This document shows, one piece after another, positions 30,752 through 40,999 of a stretch of 64,000 nt of DNA. The stretch comes from Streptococcus sp. GTDB lineage: Bacteria; Bacillota; Bacilli; Lactobacillales; Streptococcaceae. The position numbers and the translations under genes are program-made. The stretch's first letter is position 1, and the number at the start of each line of letters is the position of its first letter. The stretch spans positions 186,001 through 250,000 of the forward strand of contig JAUMZQ010000002.1 of assembly GCA_030528055.1 (NCBI GenBank). The letters are read 5' to 3'. Under the pieces are notes generated by a model. The model was not told the origin of the DNA. It was given only the letters and a program-made list of their open reading frames with translations, and made no database searches.

Positions 30752-31463
30752 TCATACGAATGCTTTTCAGTCCGTTTCAACTTGCGATTTTCTGGAAGTC
30801 ATGCAGATTTGTGATTCAACCTTTCCTATTGGAACTTTTAACCATTCTTTTGGTATGGAAAACTACCTTAGAGAAGATAAAATTAAATCAGCTAAAGACT
30901 ACGAAATATGGCAAGATACTTTTCTTAAAACCCAATATCAGTACGGAGAGGCATTGGTTATTTGCTTAACTTATCGTGCCCTAGAAAAGGGGCAATTCTC
31001 TCAAATATGGAAGTATGACCAAATAATAACCATGTCTTCGCAAGCCAGTGAAACACGCAATGGTACTAAGATGATTGCCAAACAAATGTTGAAACTCATT
31101 CAACACTTGCATGCCATAGATACTTTAAAAACATACCAAGAAAAAATCAAATCGGGAGACTGTTTTGGAAATCCAGGCATTGTATTTGCCTTGTATGCCT
31201 ATGCCAAAAACATTACAGCTAAAGAAGCTCTTATGTTGTATGGTTATTCTATCGTCTCCACAATGGTTCAAAATGCAGTTCGTGCCATTCCTCTTGGTCA
31301 AATCGCTGGTCAAGATATTCTTCAAAATACCTATCCCATCTTAGAGGCTATTTATTATAAGGTTCATGAGGCAAATGAAAATCTGTTAGGAGCCAATACT
31401 CCCGGGATTGAATTGTCACAAGTAAAACACGAAACACAAATTTTTAGACTATTTATGTCATAG
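30741..31463 (+). CDS. ureF: Urease accessory protein UreF
   Basis: 240 residues, all-helical accessory protein acting with UreG and UreD in GTP-dependent Ni insertion. The family pattern is seen in [26 protein letters not shown] (about 18-43) and in [24 protein letters not shown] (about 173-196). The ATG at 30741 lies inside the end of ureE, so translation is probably coupled; the RBS is weak. Confidence 0.94.
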   Translation: MNINHTNAFQSVSTCDFLEVMQICDSTFPIGTFNHSFGMENYLREDKIKSAKDYEIWQDTFLKTQYQYGEALVICLTYRALEKGQFSQIWKYDQIITMSSQASETRNGTKMIAKQMLKLIQHLHAIDTLKTYQEKIKSGDCFGNPGIVFALYAYAKNITAKEALMLYGYSIVSTMVQNAVRAIPLGQIAGQDILQNTYPILEAIYYKVHEANENLLGANTPGIELSQVKHETQIFRLFMS

Positions 31464-31476
31464 AAAGAAGGAAACA

Positions 31477-32091
31477 ATGACCAAACGCACTGTAATTATA
31501 GGTGTTGGTGGTCCCGTAGGATCGGGGAAAACGCTACTAGTTGAACGCCTCACACGTCAAATGTCTGACCTAAATTTGGCAGTGATTACCAACGACATTT
31601 ATACAAAAGAAGACGCCTTGTTCTTAGCCAAAAATTCAAATCTAAGTGAAGATAGAATTATTGGTGTTGAAACGGGTGGTTGCCCCCACACAGCTATCCG
31701 CGAAGATGCCTCTATGAACTTTGAAGCCATTGAAACACTACAAGAACGGTTTCATCATGATCTAGATCTTATTTTTCTTGAAAGTGGCGGAGATAATCTA
31801 GCAGCTACATTTAGTCCTGATCTTGTTGATTTCACAATTTACATTATCGATGTGGCGCAAGGTGAAAAAATTCCACGCAAGGCAGGACAAGGAATGATTA
31901 AAAGTGATTTGTTTTTAATCAATAAAACTGATTTAGCCCCTTATGTCGGAGCTAATTTAGAACGCATGAGAGAAGACACCCTTCATTTTCGAGATGAAAA
32001 TTCATTTATCATGACCAATCTAAATGATGCAGATAGTGTGAAAACAGTCGAAACATGGATTCGAAAAAACTTTTTGCTAGAGGATCTCTAA
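31477..32091 (+). CDS. ureG: Urease accessory GTPase UreG
   Basis: 204 residues. SIMIBI-class GTPase that powers Ni delivery. P-loop [11 protein letters not shown] (8-18), Ni-binding CPH in [17 protein letters not shown] (about 65-81), [13 protein letters not shown] (about 100-112) and NKTD (about 147-150) are intact. It ends one base before the ureD ATG. Confidence 0.97.
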   Translation: MTKRTVIIGVGGPVGSGKTLLVERLTRQMSDLNLAVITNDIYTKEDALFLAKNSNLSEDRIIGVETGGCPHTAIREDASMNFEAIETLQERFHHDLDLIFLESGGDNLAATFSPDLVDFTIYIIDVAQGEKIPRKAGQGMIKSDLFLINKTDLAPYVGANLERMREDTLHFRDENSFIMTNLNDADSVKTVETWIRKNFLLEDL

Positions 32092-32092
32092 A

Positions 32093-32938
32093 ATGACTCA
32101 ATCCTATGATGGCATTATTAACCTAGCCTTTTCAGAGCGAAATAGTCGAATTATCACATCCAAAAAATATTACGAGGGAAATTCTCGCATATCCGCAGAC
32201 ACATCAGCTATTCAAACAACCGTTCCTTACTATTTTTTGATCAATACAGGAGGAGGATTTTTAGAAGGTGAAAAGTACTTTGTCAGTATCGATTTACAGA
32301 AAAATACACAAGCACTTATCACCACTCAAGCTCCAACCTATGTGTATAAATGCGAAAAAGACAACCGTTTAACAAAGCAAGAAACGATTGCCAAATTAGA
32401 AGAAAATACTTATCTAGAATACTTAGCTGATGAAATCATCCCCTATGCTAAATCACGATTTTTTCAACACAATATTTTTCATCTTGATTCAACTAGTGAA
32501 CTCGTCTATTCTGATGGTATAACAGCTGGTTGATCCGAAGATGAACTCCCTTTCCAGTATAGTCATTTTCATTCATTAACTCAAATTTATCAAAATGGTC
32601 GATTGGTTTTTCATGATAATCTCTTGCTAGAACCTGAAAACGTTGATTTATTCGAATTGGGATATTTTGAAGGTGTTACAAATTATAATAATCTCGTCAT
32701 TATTTCATCTGATATTGATACTAACTTCATTGAAGCGATGCGAAAATACTTAGCTGAATTAGAGTTTAATTCTGAGTTCGGCATCTCAAAGCTAGACTGT
32801 GCTGGACTAGCTGTTAAAATTCTAGGTCCTACTGCTGGGGATAATCATACTGTTTTGATGGCTTGTCTCAATTATTTCAGAGTCACCCTTAAACACTTAC
32901 CCAAATTAAATTTACGCAAAAATGATCGGAGAGACTAA
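32093..32938 (+). pseudogene. ureD: Urease accessory protein UreD (UreH), interrupted by an in-frame TGA
   Basis: The reading frame runs 282 codons from 32093 to 32938 with a single internal TGA at 32531-32533 (codon 147). The first part reads ...[11 protein letters not shown], and after the TGA the same frame continues SEDELPFQYSHFHSLTQIYQNGRLVFHDNLLLEPENVDL. UreD proteins have Trp between GITAG and SEDE in this family as I recall, so this looks like TGG to TGA. No shift in frame and no other stop. UreD is the scaffold that binds apo-urease; its loss normally prevents urease activation. It could be a true nonsense mutation, a sequencing error, or a read-through codon. The downstream transporter gene overlaps the stop (TAATG). 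Confidence 0.85.
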
Positions 32939-33948
32939 TGCATATTCCAGAAAATTATTTAAGCCCTATAACTTGTGCTGCTATGGGAGCTGTCATGATT
33001 CCAATTTGGTATAAAGCAGTCAAAAAAGTTGAAATAGCAGTTCAACAAGATAAAGAAACAATTCCAATGCTAGCCATTACAACATCTTTATCGTTCTTGA
33101 TTATGATGTTTAATCTGCCCGCTCCTGGAGGCACTACTGCGCATGCTGTTGGAGCTGTCTTAATTGCCCTTTTAATGGGACCTTGGGCCGCCACCTTATC
33201 AATTAGTATAGCGCTCGCCATGCAGGCACTCTTATTTGGAGATGGAGGCATATTAGCTTTTGGGGCAAACTGTTTTATGATGGGGGTTGTCATGCCCTTT
33301 AGTGGGTATGCCATCCATCAACTGCTAACTAAAAAATTTCAAGCTAAGAAATTTCAATTCTTTATTAATTTTTTATCAGGCTATGTTGGTATCCTTCTTG
33401 CCGCATTGGGTGTCGCTTTGCTATTAGGTATTCAACCTCTTTTATTTAAAGATAGTTCAGGGCAACCTCTCTACAATCCTTATCCTTTAAATGTTACGAT
33501 ACCAGCTATGGGGCTTACTCACCTTATTATTGGTATTGTTGAAGGTTTCTTCACAGCTGGTGTCTATCAGTTTATTCAACACTTTCACCTTAAAGAGAGT
33601 CTGACAACTTCTCAAACTAGCCCTAAAAATTCCTTGTTTAGTCGTTTCAAATCACTCTTTATTCTTCTAGGAGCCTTAATCATTTTAACTCCACTGGGCT
33701 TACTAGCTTCTGGGACTGCTTTTGCTGAATGGGATATTACAGAGCTAGTAGAAAATTTGTCCTCCTATCATCTAACTGTTTCAACTCCTAAGGGAATGAT
33801 AAGTGGGTTTAATTTTAATGCCTTGATTCCAGACTATTCTATCAGCGGAATCCCTGAATCCCTAGCTTATATCTTGTCTGCTATTACTGCTGTTTTACTA
33901 TTCTTTATTCTCTATCGATTAGTATTTGGGAGAAAATTGCTTAAATGA
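32938..33948 (+). CDS. ureM: Nickel ECF-type transporter substrate component, fused CbiMN/NikMN type (UreM)
   Basis: 336 residues. The mature-like start MHIPEN with His2 is the metal-binding hallmark of CbiM/NikM. Seven hydrophobic segments follow to about residue 215, then a linker and an N-component-like domain: membrane helix, periplasmic loop with the EWDITELVENLSSYHLTVSTPKGM...PDYSISG pattern, second helix. So M and N are fused. In S. salivarius the ureMQO genes supply Ni for urease. Start codon overlaps the ureD stop. Confidence 0.92.
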   Translation: MHIPENYLSPITCAAMGAVMIPIWYKAVKKVEIAVQQDKETIPMLAITTSLSFLIMMFNLPAPGGTTAHAVGAVLIALLMGPWAATLSISIALAMQALLFGDGGILAFGANCFMMGVVMPFSGYAIHQLLTKKFQAKKFQFFINFLSGYVGILLAALGVALLLGIQPLLFKDSSGQPLYNPYPLNVTIPAMGLTHLIIGIVEGFFTAGVYQFIQHFHLKESLTTSQTSPKNSLFSRFKSLFILLGALIILTPLGLLASGTAFAEWDITELVENLSSYHLTVSTPKGMISGFNFNALIPDYSISGIPESLAYILSAITAVLLFFILYRLVFGRKLLK

Positions 33949-34718
33949 AACTTCCAGCTTGGTTTTTAGAAGAACAGAATGTTCCCATAAAAAAAGGAAA
34001 AGAACATTTTTTAATTAGAAATCGAAGTTCTCTCACTTCTATCTTAAAACAATTCCATGCTAAGACAGAGATTCCTTTTAGCCACTACTTTCATCCAACA
34101 ACTTGGTTTTTACTATTAATAATATTATTACTAGGCATTTCATTAACAAAGCAAGTACTGTACTTATGGATTTTCAGTCTTACTCTGCTAAGTATAATAT
34201 CGGTATTGCCATATCGTTCTATGATTCGAATTTTTAAAAAAACACTGCTATTTTGCATCTTCCCTTTCATAGTTTACCTGCCTTCATTATTCTGGCAGAA
34301 TGGAAATTTCTTATTTATAGTACGAATCCCGTTGGTTTCTTTACTCTTTTCATTTTATACCGAACTAACCAGTCTTACTGACCTTTTAACCGCCTTAAAA
34401 AAATTAAAATTGCCAGATATCATTTTATTGCAATTTGATATTACTTTAAAATATATCTATGTTTTTGGTGATTTTTTAATGAATGTCTTAAAAGCAGTTG
34501 AAGCCAGAGCTCTTGGTAGGCATTTATCTTTTGCCATTGGGAATAATATTTGGGGCATTATCTATTTAAAGGCTCTGACTTACAGTAAAGATTTGCAAAA
34601 AGCAATGGAAGCTAGAGGATTTAACGGACATTATTACAACAGTGATATTCCTTTTACTTACAAAGATTACCTCATTTTACTAGTTACAATTCTAGTTTTA
34701 TTGCTATTAATTTTCTAA
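33945..34718 (+). CDS. ureQ: Nickel transporter transmembrane (T) component, CbiQ-like (UreQ)
   Basis: 257 residues with five to six hydrophobic segments and the cytoplasmic coupling motifs LKAVEARALGR and KAMEARGFNGHY, the two A-R-G/A-R-A motifs of CbiQ/EcfT proteins. It overlaps ureM by 4 bases (ATGA) and lies 9 bases before ureO. Connects the ATPase with the substrate component. Confidence 0.93.
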   Translation: MKLPAWFLEEQNVPIKKGKEHFLIRNRSSLTSILKQFHAKTEIPFSHYFHPTTWFLLLIILLLGISLTKQVLYLWIFSLTLLSIISVLPYRSMIRIFKKTLLFCIFPFIVYLPSLFWQNGNFLFIVRIPLVSLLFSFYTELTSLTDLLTALKKLKLPDIILLQFDITLKYIYVFGDFLMNVLKAVEARALGRHLSFAIGNNIWGIIYLKALTYSKDLQKAMEARGFNGHYYNSDIPFTYKDYLILLVTILVLLLLIF

Positions 34719-34727
34719 GGATGTTTT

Positions 34728-35447
34728 ATGCTATTCAAAATTGCTAATGTTACTTATGCCTATAACGATAATATTGTATTTGATAATATTTCGGTGGATA
34801 TCCAAAAAGGGGAATTTCTTGTTTTAATGGGTGAGAACGGTCAAGGAAAGTCAACTTTTATTGACTTAATTACAGGCTTTAAGCATTCTAAAAACGGAGA
34901 AATCTATTTTAAAGAAGAAAAAATTGCCAAAATATTAAAAGATAATAAAAGAAAGCAAGCCTTCTACTCCAAAATAGGAATCCTCTTCCAAGACACCGAT
35001 ATACAACTGTTTAATCAAACGGTTTACGACGAAATTGCTTTTGGTTTACGCCAAATGAAAATGTCTGAAGCGGAGATTGCACAAAGAGTAGTAGATGTTT
35101 TAAAATTGTTAAAAATTGAATCATTAAGCCATCGAATCCCTTATCAACTATCCGGTGGGGAAAAAAAGAAAGTTGCTTTTGCAAGTATCATGGTGATGAA
35201 TCCTGAAATCTACATTTTAGATGAACCCTTCAATAATCTTTCTAAAAAATCCGAAGAATTAATAAAAGAAATCTTACGAGAGTTGCATCACATCGGAAAA
35301 ACAATTATTCTGTCTTCTCATCATTTCAAATCCATTCAAGAAGAAAAAGCGACTATCCTGTTATTTGAAAATGGAGAAACTCATTATTATACCCCAAAAG
35401 AAGTGCAGGAGCATCCAGCCATTCAAGAAAAATTATCTCAATATTAA
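34728..35447 (+). CDS. ureO: Nickel transporter ATPase component, CbiO-like (UreO)
   Basis: 239 residues. ABC ATPase with Walker A GENGQGKST (about 35-43), signature LSGGEKKK (about 140-147), Walker B IYILDEP (about 161-167) and H-loop SSHH. A single ATPase domain, so the complex probably uses a homodimer. Last gene of the urease operon, followed by a strong terminator. Confidence 0.94.
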   Translation: MLFKIANVTYAYNDNIVFDNISVDIQKGEFLVLMGENGQGKSTFIDLITGFKHSKNGEIYFKEEKIAKILKDNKRKQAFYSKIGILFQDTDIQLFNQTVYDEIAFGLRQMKMSEAEIAQRVVDVLKLLKIESLSHRIPYQLSGGEKKKVAFASIMVMNPEIYILDEPFNNLSKKSEELIKEILRELHHIGKTIILSSHHFKSIQEEKATILLFENGETHYYTPKEVQEHPAIQEKLSQY

Positions 35448-35453
35448 TAAAAC

Positions 35454-35512
35454 AACACTCTATCTTCTCTGCAGTAGCCAAATCCTACTTGAGAGAAGAT
35501 AGAGTGTTTACA
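35454..35512 (+). terminator. Strong terminator at the end of the urease operon
   Basis: 17-bp stem, AACACTCTATCTTCTCT with AGAGAAGATAGAGTGTT, enclosing an inner GTAG/CTAC hairpin, followed by TTTACATTT. Confidence 0.85.
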
Positions 35513-35570
35513 TTTCTGATGTACTTTTAAGAACCCAACCTATCGACCAAGTGTGATAGATTGAGCGCTT

Positions 35571-35634
35571 AAAAATCTTGAAAATTAATAGTTTTGCTCA
35601 ATATTGCAGGACATCTTTTCAAGATTTATTTTTT
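35571..35634. terminator. Inverted repeat between ureO and htpX (convergent terminator)
   Basis: AAATCTTGAAAA (35573-35584) pairs with TTTTCAAGATTT (35616-35627) across a 31-base loop; T-rich ends on both strands, so it may stop htpX transcription from the other side. Confidence 0.5.
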
Positions 35635-36528
35635 CTACATTTTTCTTAATCTCTCCACACGCTCTGTGATAGGTGGGTGAGTATAGAATAATTTTTGAAA
35701 ACCACTTTCTTTTTTGGGATTATTGATATAAAGTGCAGCACTTGCATCATCAACCGTATGTTGCATTGGCTCACTTTTTTCTAATTTTAACAAAGCATTG
35801 ATCATTCCTTGAGGATTCCGAGTTAATTCAACGCTTGAAGCATCGGCTTGATACTCTCGTTGACGAGAGATAGCTAACTGTACCAAAGTGGCAGCTAGAG
35901 GTGCTAAAATAATCGTTATTATAGAGACTATCAACATAATGGCACCCAAGCCACCATCATTGCTATCTCGATCATTCTTGCTACTTCTACCTCTTCCTAC
36001 AAATCCCATCATCCGACTAAGCACAGTTATTGCACTCGCTAAAGCTACCGCGATTGTTGAAATTTGAATGTCATAATTTCGAATGTGGCTCACTTCATGC
36101 CCGATAACTCCTTCTAGTTCCTCACGATTCATAATTTCCAACAGTCCAGTTGTCGCAGCGACTGCTGCATTCTTAGGATCTGATCCTGTCGCAAAAGCAT
36201 TAGGAGAAGGATCTTTTATAATATAAACGCGTGGCATAGGAATTTGAGCGACCATTGCCATGTCTTCAACAACATGGTAGAGCTCAGGGGCTTCGTCTTC
36301 TTCCGTTATTTCCGTTGCGTGGTTCATTGACATCACTATTTCAGTAGATTGAAAAATCATACAAGAGGCATAAATCCCTCCAATAAGTATGGCTAACAAA
36401 ACGCCATTTAATATGGAGGAAAACCAAATATAGCCAGCCGCTGCACCAACAAGTGCTAGAAGAGAAAAGAACACAATGAACAATAACCATGTTTTTCTAT
36501 TATTACTAGCAATCTGTTCAAATAACAT
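35635..36528 (-). CDS. htpX: Membrane zinc metalloprotease HtpX
   Basis: 297 residues from the ATG at 36528 ([14 protein letters not shown]), which has AGGTG at correct spacing; the ATG at 36537 overlaps the lemA end. M48 peptidase: zinc motif [10 protein letters not shown] (HExxH, about 130-139), further Glu ligand in REYQADA, and four membrane segments. It degrades misfolded membrane proteins. In operon with lemA upstream. In S. gordonii htpX lies beside rgg-gtfG; here the urease island lies between them. Confidence 0.95.
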   Translation of the reverse strand: MLFEQIASNNRKTWLLFIVFFSLLALVGAAAGYIWFSSILNGVLLAILIGGIYASCMIFQSTEIVMSMNHATEITEEDEAPELYHVVEDMAMVAQIPMPRVYIIKDPSPNAFATGSDPKNAAVAATTGLLEIMNREELEGVIGHEVSHIRNYDIQISTIAVALASAITVLSRMMGFVGRGRSSKNDRDSNDGGLGAIMLIVSIITIILAPLAATLVQLAISRQREYQADASSVELTRNPQGMINALLKLEKSEPMQHTVDDASAALYINNPKKESGFQKLFYTHPPITERVERLRKM

Positions 36529-36529
36529 T

Positions 36530-37096
36530 TTAATCACCTAAACCATTGCTACCAAAATCTACTTTTGGTACCGCTTTTTCTTCTTCTGAGGTTTCTAAGA
36601 AAGTACTAGCTGTAAAGTTGAACATTCCTGCAATGATATTAGTTGGGAATGATTGTATTTTAATATTGTAACTGCTAACCACTGAATTATAAAGTTGGCG
36701 AGAATAAGAAATTTTATTTTCTGTATTTGTCAATTCTTCTTGTAGTTTCAAATAGTTCTCATTAGCTTTCAAATCAGGATAACTTTCTGCTACTGCAAAA
36801 ATCCCTGAAATCTGACGAGTCAACGCATCACTAGCTTGCATCGCTTCTGATGGACTTTTAGCAGCTGAAACCTGATTTCTTAATTGAACAACCTTTTCAA
36901 GTGTTGCTTGTTCATATTTTCCATAACCTTTGACGGTTTCCAATAAGTTTGGAATTAAGTCGTTCCGACGTTTTAATTGAACATCAATTTGGCTCCATGC
37001 CTCTTGCGTACGAACACGACTTTGCACCAAGCCATTATAAAGATAGATAACAAAGAAAATCAAAGCGACGATAATAATCGATACAATAGCAAACAT
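36530..37096 (-). CDS. lemA: LemA-family membrane protein
   Basis: 188 residues. One N-terminal transmembrane helix ([21 protein letters not shown]), then a helical domain with the LemA signature [32 protein letters not shown]. Often paired with htpX; the stop of lemA is 2 bases from the htpX ATG. Function not defined. Confidence 0.93.
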   Translation of the reverse strand: MFAIVSIIIVALIFFVIYLYNGLVQSRVRTQEAWSQIDVQLKRRNDLIPNLLETVKGYGKYEQATLEKVVQLRNQVSAAKSPSEAMQASDALTRQISGIFAVAESYPDLKANENYLKLQEELTNTENKISYSRQLYNSVVSSYNIKIQSFPTNIIAGMFNFTASTFLETSEEEKAVPKVDFGSNGLGD

Positions 37097-37244
37097 AATA
37101 AATATGCCTCTCTTTCATTTGATTAGTGCTATTGTACCAAAAAAACAGGTAGATGTTAACAAAGGACTACCATTTTTCCAAAGATTATGAAAATAGTTAT
37201 TCTAAAATTTTTTCAATACTTAAAATATAAATTTCAAATATGGT

Positions 37245-37272
37245 TTACTAGTTAAGTATTTTGTGTTATAAT
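37245..37272 (+). promoter_or_regulatory. Promoter of the 38-residue ORF
   Basis: Extended -10 TGTTATAAT (37264-37272) with -35-like TTTACT (37245-37250), 16-base spacer, then RBS AGGAGGG. Confidence 0.65.
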
Positions 37273-37301
37273 TTAATGGTTTACATTAACAGGAGGGAAC
37301 T

Positions 37302-37418
37302 ATGGCTGAAAAAACTGACTTGGCATCTGCTTATCGTAGACTAAAAAGCCCAAACATCAAAACTAGAAAACGGGCTCTAAAGATTATTCATGAGTACAAG
37401 AGACATATCAAAAAATAA
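37302..37418 (+). CDS. Small basic protein, 38 residues
   Basis: Begins MAEKTDLASAYRRLKSPNIK and ends EYKRHIKK; about a third of the residues are Lys or Arg, and the chain is likely helical. It is supported by an extended -10 promoter, a perfect-looking RBS AGGAGGG 5 bases before the ATG, and a strong terminator directly after it. I recall short streptococcal proteins with this LKSPNIKTRKRALK pattern annotated as putative metal homeostasis proteins; I cannot check this. Isolated between lemA and the ECF genes. The function is unknown; RNA or membrane binding fits the charge. Confidence 0.7.
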   Translation: MAEKTDLASAYRRLKSPNIKTRKRALKIIHEYKRHIKK

Positions 37419-37436
37419 GTACTCTTAACAAAAAAA

Positions 37437-37476
37437 GCAATTACATTTTTCACAACAAAATGTAATTGCTTTTTTA
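37437..37476 (+). terminator. Terminator after the 38-residue ORF
   Basis: Perfect 13-bp stem GCAATTACATTTT / AAAATGTAATTGC followed by TTTTTTA. Confidence 0.85.
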
Positions 37477-37515
37477 TTACTAATTCACTAAACTATTTCT
37501 TGTCAAAGTGGTTAG

Positions 37516-38352
37516 TTACTGCCAAGGATTATAGAAACGACCTTGACGAATGAATATTAAACTGATACTTGACAAAAAACAGATAATAGCTAAGGCAAAT
37601 ACGATATAATCCTTTTTACTAAAAGCTTGATAGGTATACCAAGTCCGTTTTTTATTTTTCCCAAAACGACGCAGTTCCATTGCTGTTGCAACCACATTGA
37701 TACGATCCAAGGAAGAAAAAATGAGTGGTATAATAATTTGTAAATTTCCCTTAACCCGTTGACTTAATTTTGCCTTCTTAGATAGCTCTAAGCCACGTGC
37801 TTCTTGCGATATTTTAATCGTGTGAAACTCTTCTTGTAAATCTGGTATATAACGAAGCGTCAAACTAACCGCATAAGCGATTTTGTAAGAAATTCCAATA
37901 TGGTTTAGACTAGAGGCAAATTGACTCGGATGCGTTGTCATCAGAAAGATAATAGCTAAAGGAATTGTACAGAAATATTTCAAGAAGAGATTAAAAAGGT
38001 AAAATAATTCTTGAGCTGTTAGATTATAATTCCCAATTCCCGACCACAAAACTGTCTTAGCATGATAAATCTCAACAGCATATTGAGGTGAAAAAAAGTA
38101 AACCATTACAATATTGAGACAGGCAAAGAAACCAGCAAATATTAAAACAAAAGAAACATCCCGAATACGAATAGCAGACAATCGAAACAAAATGAGTGAA
38201 GCAGTAGCTACAAAAATCAAAAAGAAGGTATCATAACTAATCATCGCAGCCACAGATACTAAAATAAAAAAGATTAATTTACTAGTTCCAGATAATTTGT
38301 GGAGGAAACTTGTCCCATCGTGATAGCCGATGAATTTTTCTTGACTAAACAT
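37516..38352 (-). CDS. ecfT: ECF transporter transmembrane protein EcfT
   Basis: 278 residues, five to six hydrophobic segments, and the cytoplasmic coupling motifs [13 protein letters not shown] and [15 protein letters not shown], as in CbiQ/EcfT. It joins the ATPases with a substrate-binding S component. It starts within the end of the double ATPase gene (8-base overlap). The neighbours are a fused EcfAA and a nucleoside phosphorylase. Confidence 0.92.
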   Translation of the reverse strand: MFSQEKFIGYHDGTSFLHKLSGTSKLIFFILVSVAAMISYDTFFLIFVATASLILFRLSAIRIRDVSFVLIFAGFFACLNIVMVYFFSPQYAVEIYHAKTVLWSGIGNYNLTAQELFYLFNLFLKYFCTIPLAIIFLMTTHPSQFASSLNHIGISYKIAYAVSLTLRYIPDLQEEFHTIKISQEARGLELSKKAKLSQRVKGNLQIIIPLIFSSLDRINVVATAMELRRFGKNKKRTWYTYQAFSKKDYIVFALAIICFLSSISLIFIRQGRFYNPWQ

Positions 38353-40033
38353 GTTTATCCTCCGATTTCTTCTTACTGTTCATATAAAATTCTGTTAACT
38401 CAAGTGGATTGGCCCCTATTTTATTTGCCAAAGAAAAAATAGATGTTTCTTTTAGATTAGCAGCTTCAATCAATTTTTGATCAGTTAAAACTTCAGCTGG
38501 TGCTTTATCTGCTAAAATTTCCCCGCCCACTAAAACAATGGCACGATCAGAATAATCTAACATCAACTGCATATCATGAGTAATCATCACAATCGTATGC
38601 CCTTTTTGATTCAATTCATCTAGGAAATCCATAATTTCAGTATAATTATGCTGATCCTGACCAGCTGTTGGCTCATCTAATAGAATAATTTCTGGATTTA
38701 ATACTAAAATAGATGCAATCGTTACCCGCTTCTTCTGACCAAAAGATAGAGCAGAAATCGGCCAATTACGGAACTCATACAAGCCACATGTCTTTAAGAT
38801 AGCAAAAACTTTTTCTTTTATTTCTTCTTCTGCCACCCCACGTAAACGCAATCCCAAAGCCACTTCATCAAAAATCATTGTCGTTGAAATCATCTGATTT
38901 GGATTTTGCAGAACATAGCCAATCCGCTCCGCTCGCTCTTTCATAGAGTCTTGTTTAATATCTTGACCTTGCCAAGTATAGCTGCCAGCTGTTTCAATAA
39001 ACCGACAAAGTGCTTTGGCCAAAGTTGACTTTCCTGCACCATTCTTTCCAATAATAGCCAGTCGTTCTCCTTTGTAAATATCCAAGTCAATATTTTTTAA
39101 AATAGTCTTGTCAGTGTATCCAAAATGGATATCTTTCAACTCCAAAAGTTTTTCCTTTTTAGCTACCTTCTTTGAAGGAACAGCTTCTTCTGTAAAGGAA
39201 AAATCTGAGAGTTCCAACTCCTCTACGTTTTCCAACTGACTTTCTTTTTTAATCGGATAACCTAAATAACGCAAAGTTGTAATGAAAAGTGGTTCTCGAA
39301 TTCCATTTTCTGTCAAAAGAGAGGTCGCAAGAAGTTCCCTAGGACTGCCGTTATATAAAATGGTTCCATCTTGAACCAAAATAATTCGATCCACTGGACG
39401 ATAAAGAACGTCTTCTAAACGGTGCTCAATAATGATAGTCGTTGCTGCTACTTCTTCATGAATTTGATCAATTAGATCAATCGTATCTTGACCAGACTTA
39501 GGATCTAAGTTTGCTAATGGCTCATCAAAAAGTAAAATAGGGCTTTCGTCAATTAAGACACCAGCCAAACTAACACGTTGTTTTTGTCCGCCGGATAAGT
39601 CTTGCGGACGATGATGTAGCAATTCATCCAACTGTAATTTTTTAGCCCATAATTGCACTTTCTCTCTCATAGTCGAAAGTGTTTCCATATCATTTTCAAG
39701 AGCAAAGGCTAAATCTTCTGCCACACTCAGTCCTATGAATTGACCATCCGTGTCTTGCAACACCGTACTAACAAGATTTGATTTTTCATAAATGCTGTTT
39801 TCAAAAGCATCTTGACCTTTAATCAAAAAACGACCACTTGCTTCTCCCTTATGAATATTTGGGATAATGCCATTTAGACATTGACCAAGTGTTGATTTTC
39901 CAGACCCTGATGGCCCAACGATTAGTACCTTTTCACCTTCATAAATACTTAAATTAATATTTTTAAGCGTCGGCTCACTTTGAGCTTGGTATTGAAAGGA
40001 AAAATTTTCAAATTGAATAATAGCTTGTTTCAT
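38345..40033 (-). CDS. ECF transporter double ATPase (EcfAA')
   Basis: 562 residues from the ATG at 40033 ([16 protein letters not shown]), where AGAGAGAAG precedes it; the frame extends 21 codons further into the phosphorylase gene. Two ABC ATPase domains fused: Walker [10 protein letters not shown] and GKNGAGKST, signatures LSGGQKQR and LSFGQKKR, Walker B LLFDEP and ILLDEP. This YkoD-like layout powers ECF importers, often for thiamine precursors or nucleosides. Gene order phosphorylase-EcfAA-EcfT indicates one operon. Confidence 0.92.
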   Translation of the reverse strand: MKQAIIQFENFSFQYQAQSEPTLKNINLSIYEGEKVLIVGPSGSGKSTLGQCLNGIIPNIHKGEASGRFLIKGQDAFENSIYEKSNLVSTVLQDTDGQFIGLSVAEDLAFALENDMETLSTMREKVQLWAKKLQLDELLHHRPQDLSGGQKQRVSLAGVLIDESPILLFDEPLANLDPKSGQDTIDLIDQIHEEVAATTIIIEHRLEDVLYRPVDRIILVQDGTILYNGSPRELLATSLLTENGIREPLFITTLRYLGYPIKKESQLENVEELELSDFSFTEEAVPSKKVAKKEKLLELKDIHFGYTDKTILKNIDLDIYKGERLAIIGKNGAGKSTLAKALCRFIETAGSYTWQGQDIKQDSMKERAERIGYVLQNPNQMISTTMIFDEVALGLRLRGVAEEEIKEKVFAILKTCGLYEFRNWPISALSFGQKKRVTIASILVLNPEIILLDEPTAGQDQHNYTEIMDFLDELNQKGHTIVMITHDMQLMLDYSDRAIVLVGGEILADKAPAEVLTDQKLIEAANLKETSIFSLANKIGANPLELTEFYMNSKKKSEDKHV

Positions 40034-40043
40034 TTTCTTCTCT

Positions 40044-40805
40044 CTATATCTCAAGAGCGATGGAAATCGCCAAATTTGCAATCTTATCTTTTTCATCTAA
40101 ATCAGCATGATTCGATAGATTTCGTGCATCCCATTTTTCTTCTGATAAATGGTCAGCTGCATAGAAAAAATGACAAATAGGAATGTTTCTAAAAGCGGAG
40201 AGTGCTGCAACAGCAGATGCTTCCATGTCAACACAAATAGCACCTTCTTCTTTTCTTTGCAATAACTTCTTTACCGTCTCACGATAAATGCCATCTGTTG
40301 TCCAAACCTTCCCTAATAAATAAGAAATGTTTCTTTTTTCAAAAAATCGCAGCAGAAACTCTTGAACACCTTGATTGGTCTCAATTTCCCGACTCGCTGG
40401 AGCATAATGATAACTTGTTCCTTCGTCTCTTAAAGCGGAAGTTGGAATAATGATAGAAGTTTCTTCGATATTTTCATCTAGAATACCACATGTACCAAAT
40501 AAAACAATTTTTTTAGCTCCTAAAGCAATCACGTCTTCTAAAATAGCAACACAGGTCGGAGCACCTACAGGAGCGTTGAAAACTGCAAGTGATTTTCCTT
40601 CTACTTCTATCTTATAAATGGGAATAACAATGTTAGCCATTGAAACCGAAGTCAGTAATTGAGAGTCAAAATCAGCCAACATACGAGCAAAAGTTTCTCT
40701 AGCAAAACAAGAAACTGCTACTTCAGGAAAATTTGGCAAAGGTAAGTTCAATTCCTCTGGATTGATGATAGCTTTTTTATTAGTATCAAATTCTTCTAAA
40801 ATCAT
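40044..40805 (-). CDS. Nucleoside phosphorylase (PNP/UDP family)
   Basis: 253 residues. Phosphorolysis of nucleosides to base and (deoxy)ribose 1-phosphate. Motifs: phosphate-site [16 protein letters not shown], and the ribose-binding VDMEASAV followed by AADHL, closest in feel to uridine phosphorylases, but substrate is uncertain. It stands first in an operon with an ECF ATPase and EcfT (10-base gap), suggesting that the imported substrate is a nucleoside. RBS AAGGAG. Upstream promoter -10 TACAAT. Confidence 0.88.
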   Translation of the reverse strand: MILEEFDTNKKAIINPEELNLPLPNFPEVAVSCFARETFARMLADFDSQLLTSVSMANIVIPIYKIEVEGKSLAVFNAPVGAPTCVAILEDVIALGAKKIVLFGTCGILDENIEETSIIIPTSALRDEGTSYHYAPASREIETNQGVQEFLLRFFEKRNISYLLGKVWTTDGIYRETVKKLLQRKEEGAICVDMEASAVAALSAFRNIPICHFFYAADHLSEEKWDARNLSNHADLDEKDKIANLAISIALEI

Positions 40806-40934
40806 CTGTTCACTCCTTATTAGACTACTATTGTATCATAAAAAGGCTATCTTTCGAGTCTCTCTTAGCATAGTTTATAGATAGACTAAGCTATAAGTAT
40901 CTCTTATACCCAAAATATGCAATAATCTATAAAT

Positions 40935-40988
40935 ATAAAAAAGATCAGCTTAGAGAAGCTCCAAAAGGAGATTCTCTAAAACTGATTC
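40935..40988 (-). terminator. Terminator after trhO
   Basis: Long stem on the minus strand (ATCAG..TTAGAGAA.CTCC with GGAG.TTCTCTAA.CTGAT) around TTTT, ending in a run of T. Confidence 0.75.
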
Positions 40989-40999
40989 GTATGATTAAA

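Noticed and set aside
32531..32533. TGA in ureD as a selenocysteine codon
   Set aside because: UreD has no known selenoprotein form, the expected residue is Trp, and no SECIS-like hairpin or selenocysteine machinery is seen in the window.
40860..40900. Imperfect TAGC(A)TAG/CTA(A)GCTA repeat before the nucleoside phosphorylase
   Set aside because: One mismatch, AT-rich, and no clear relation to a -35; likely chance.
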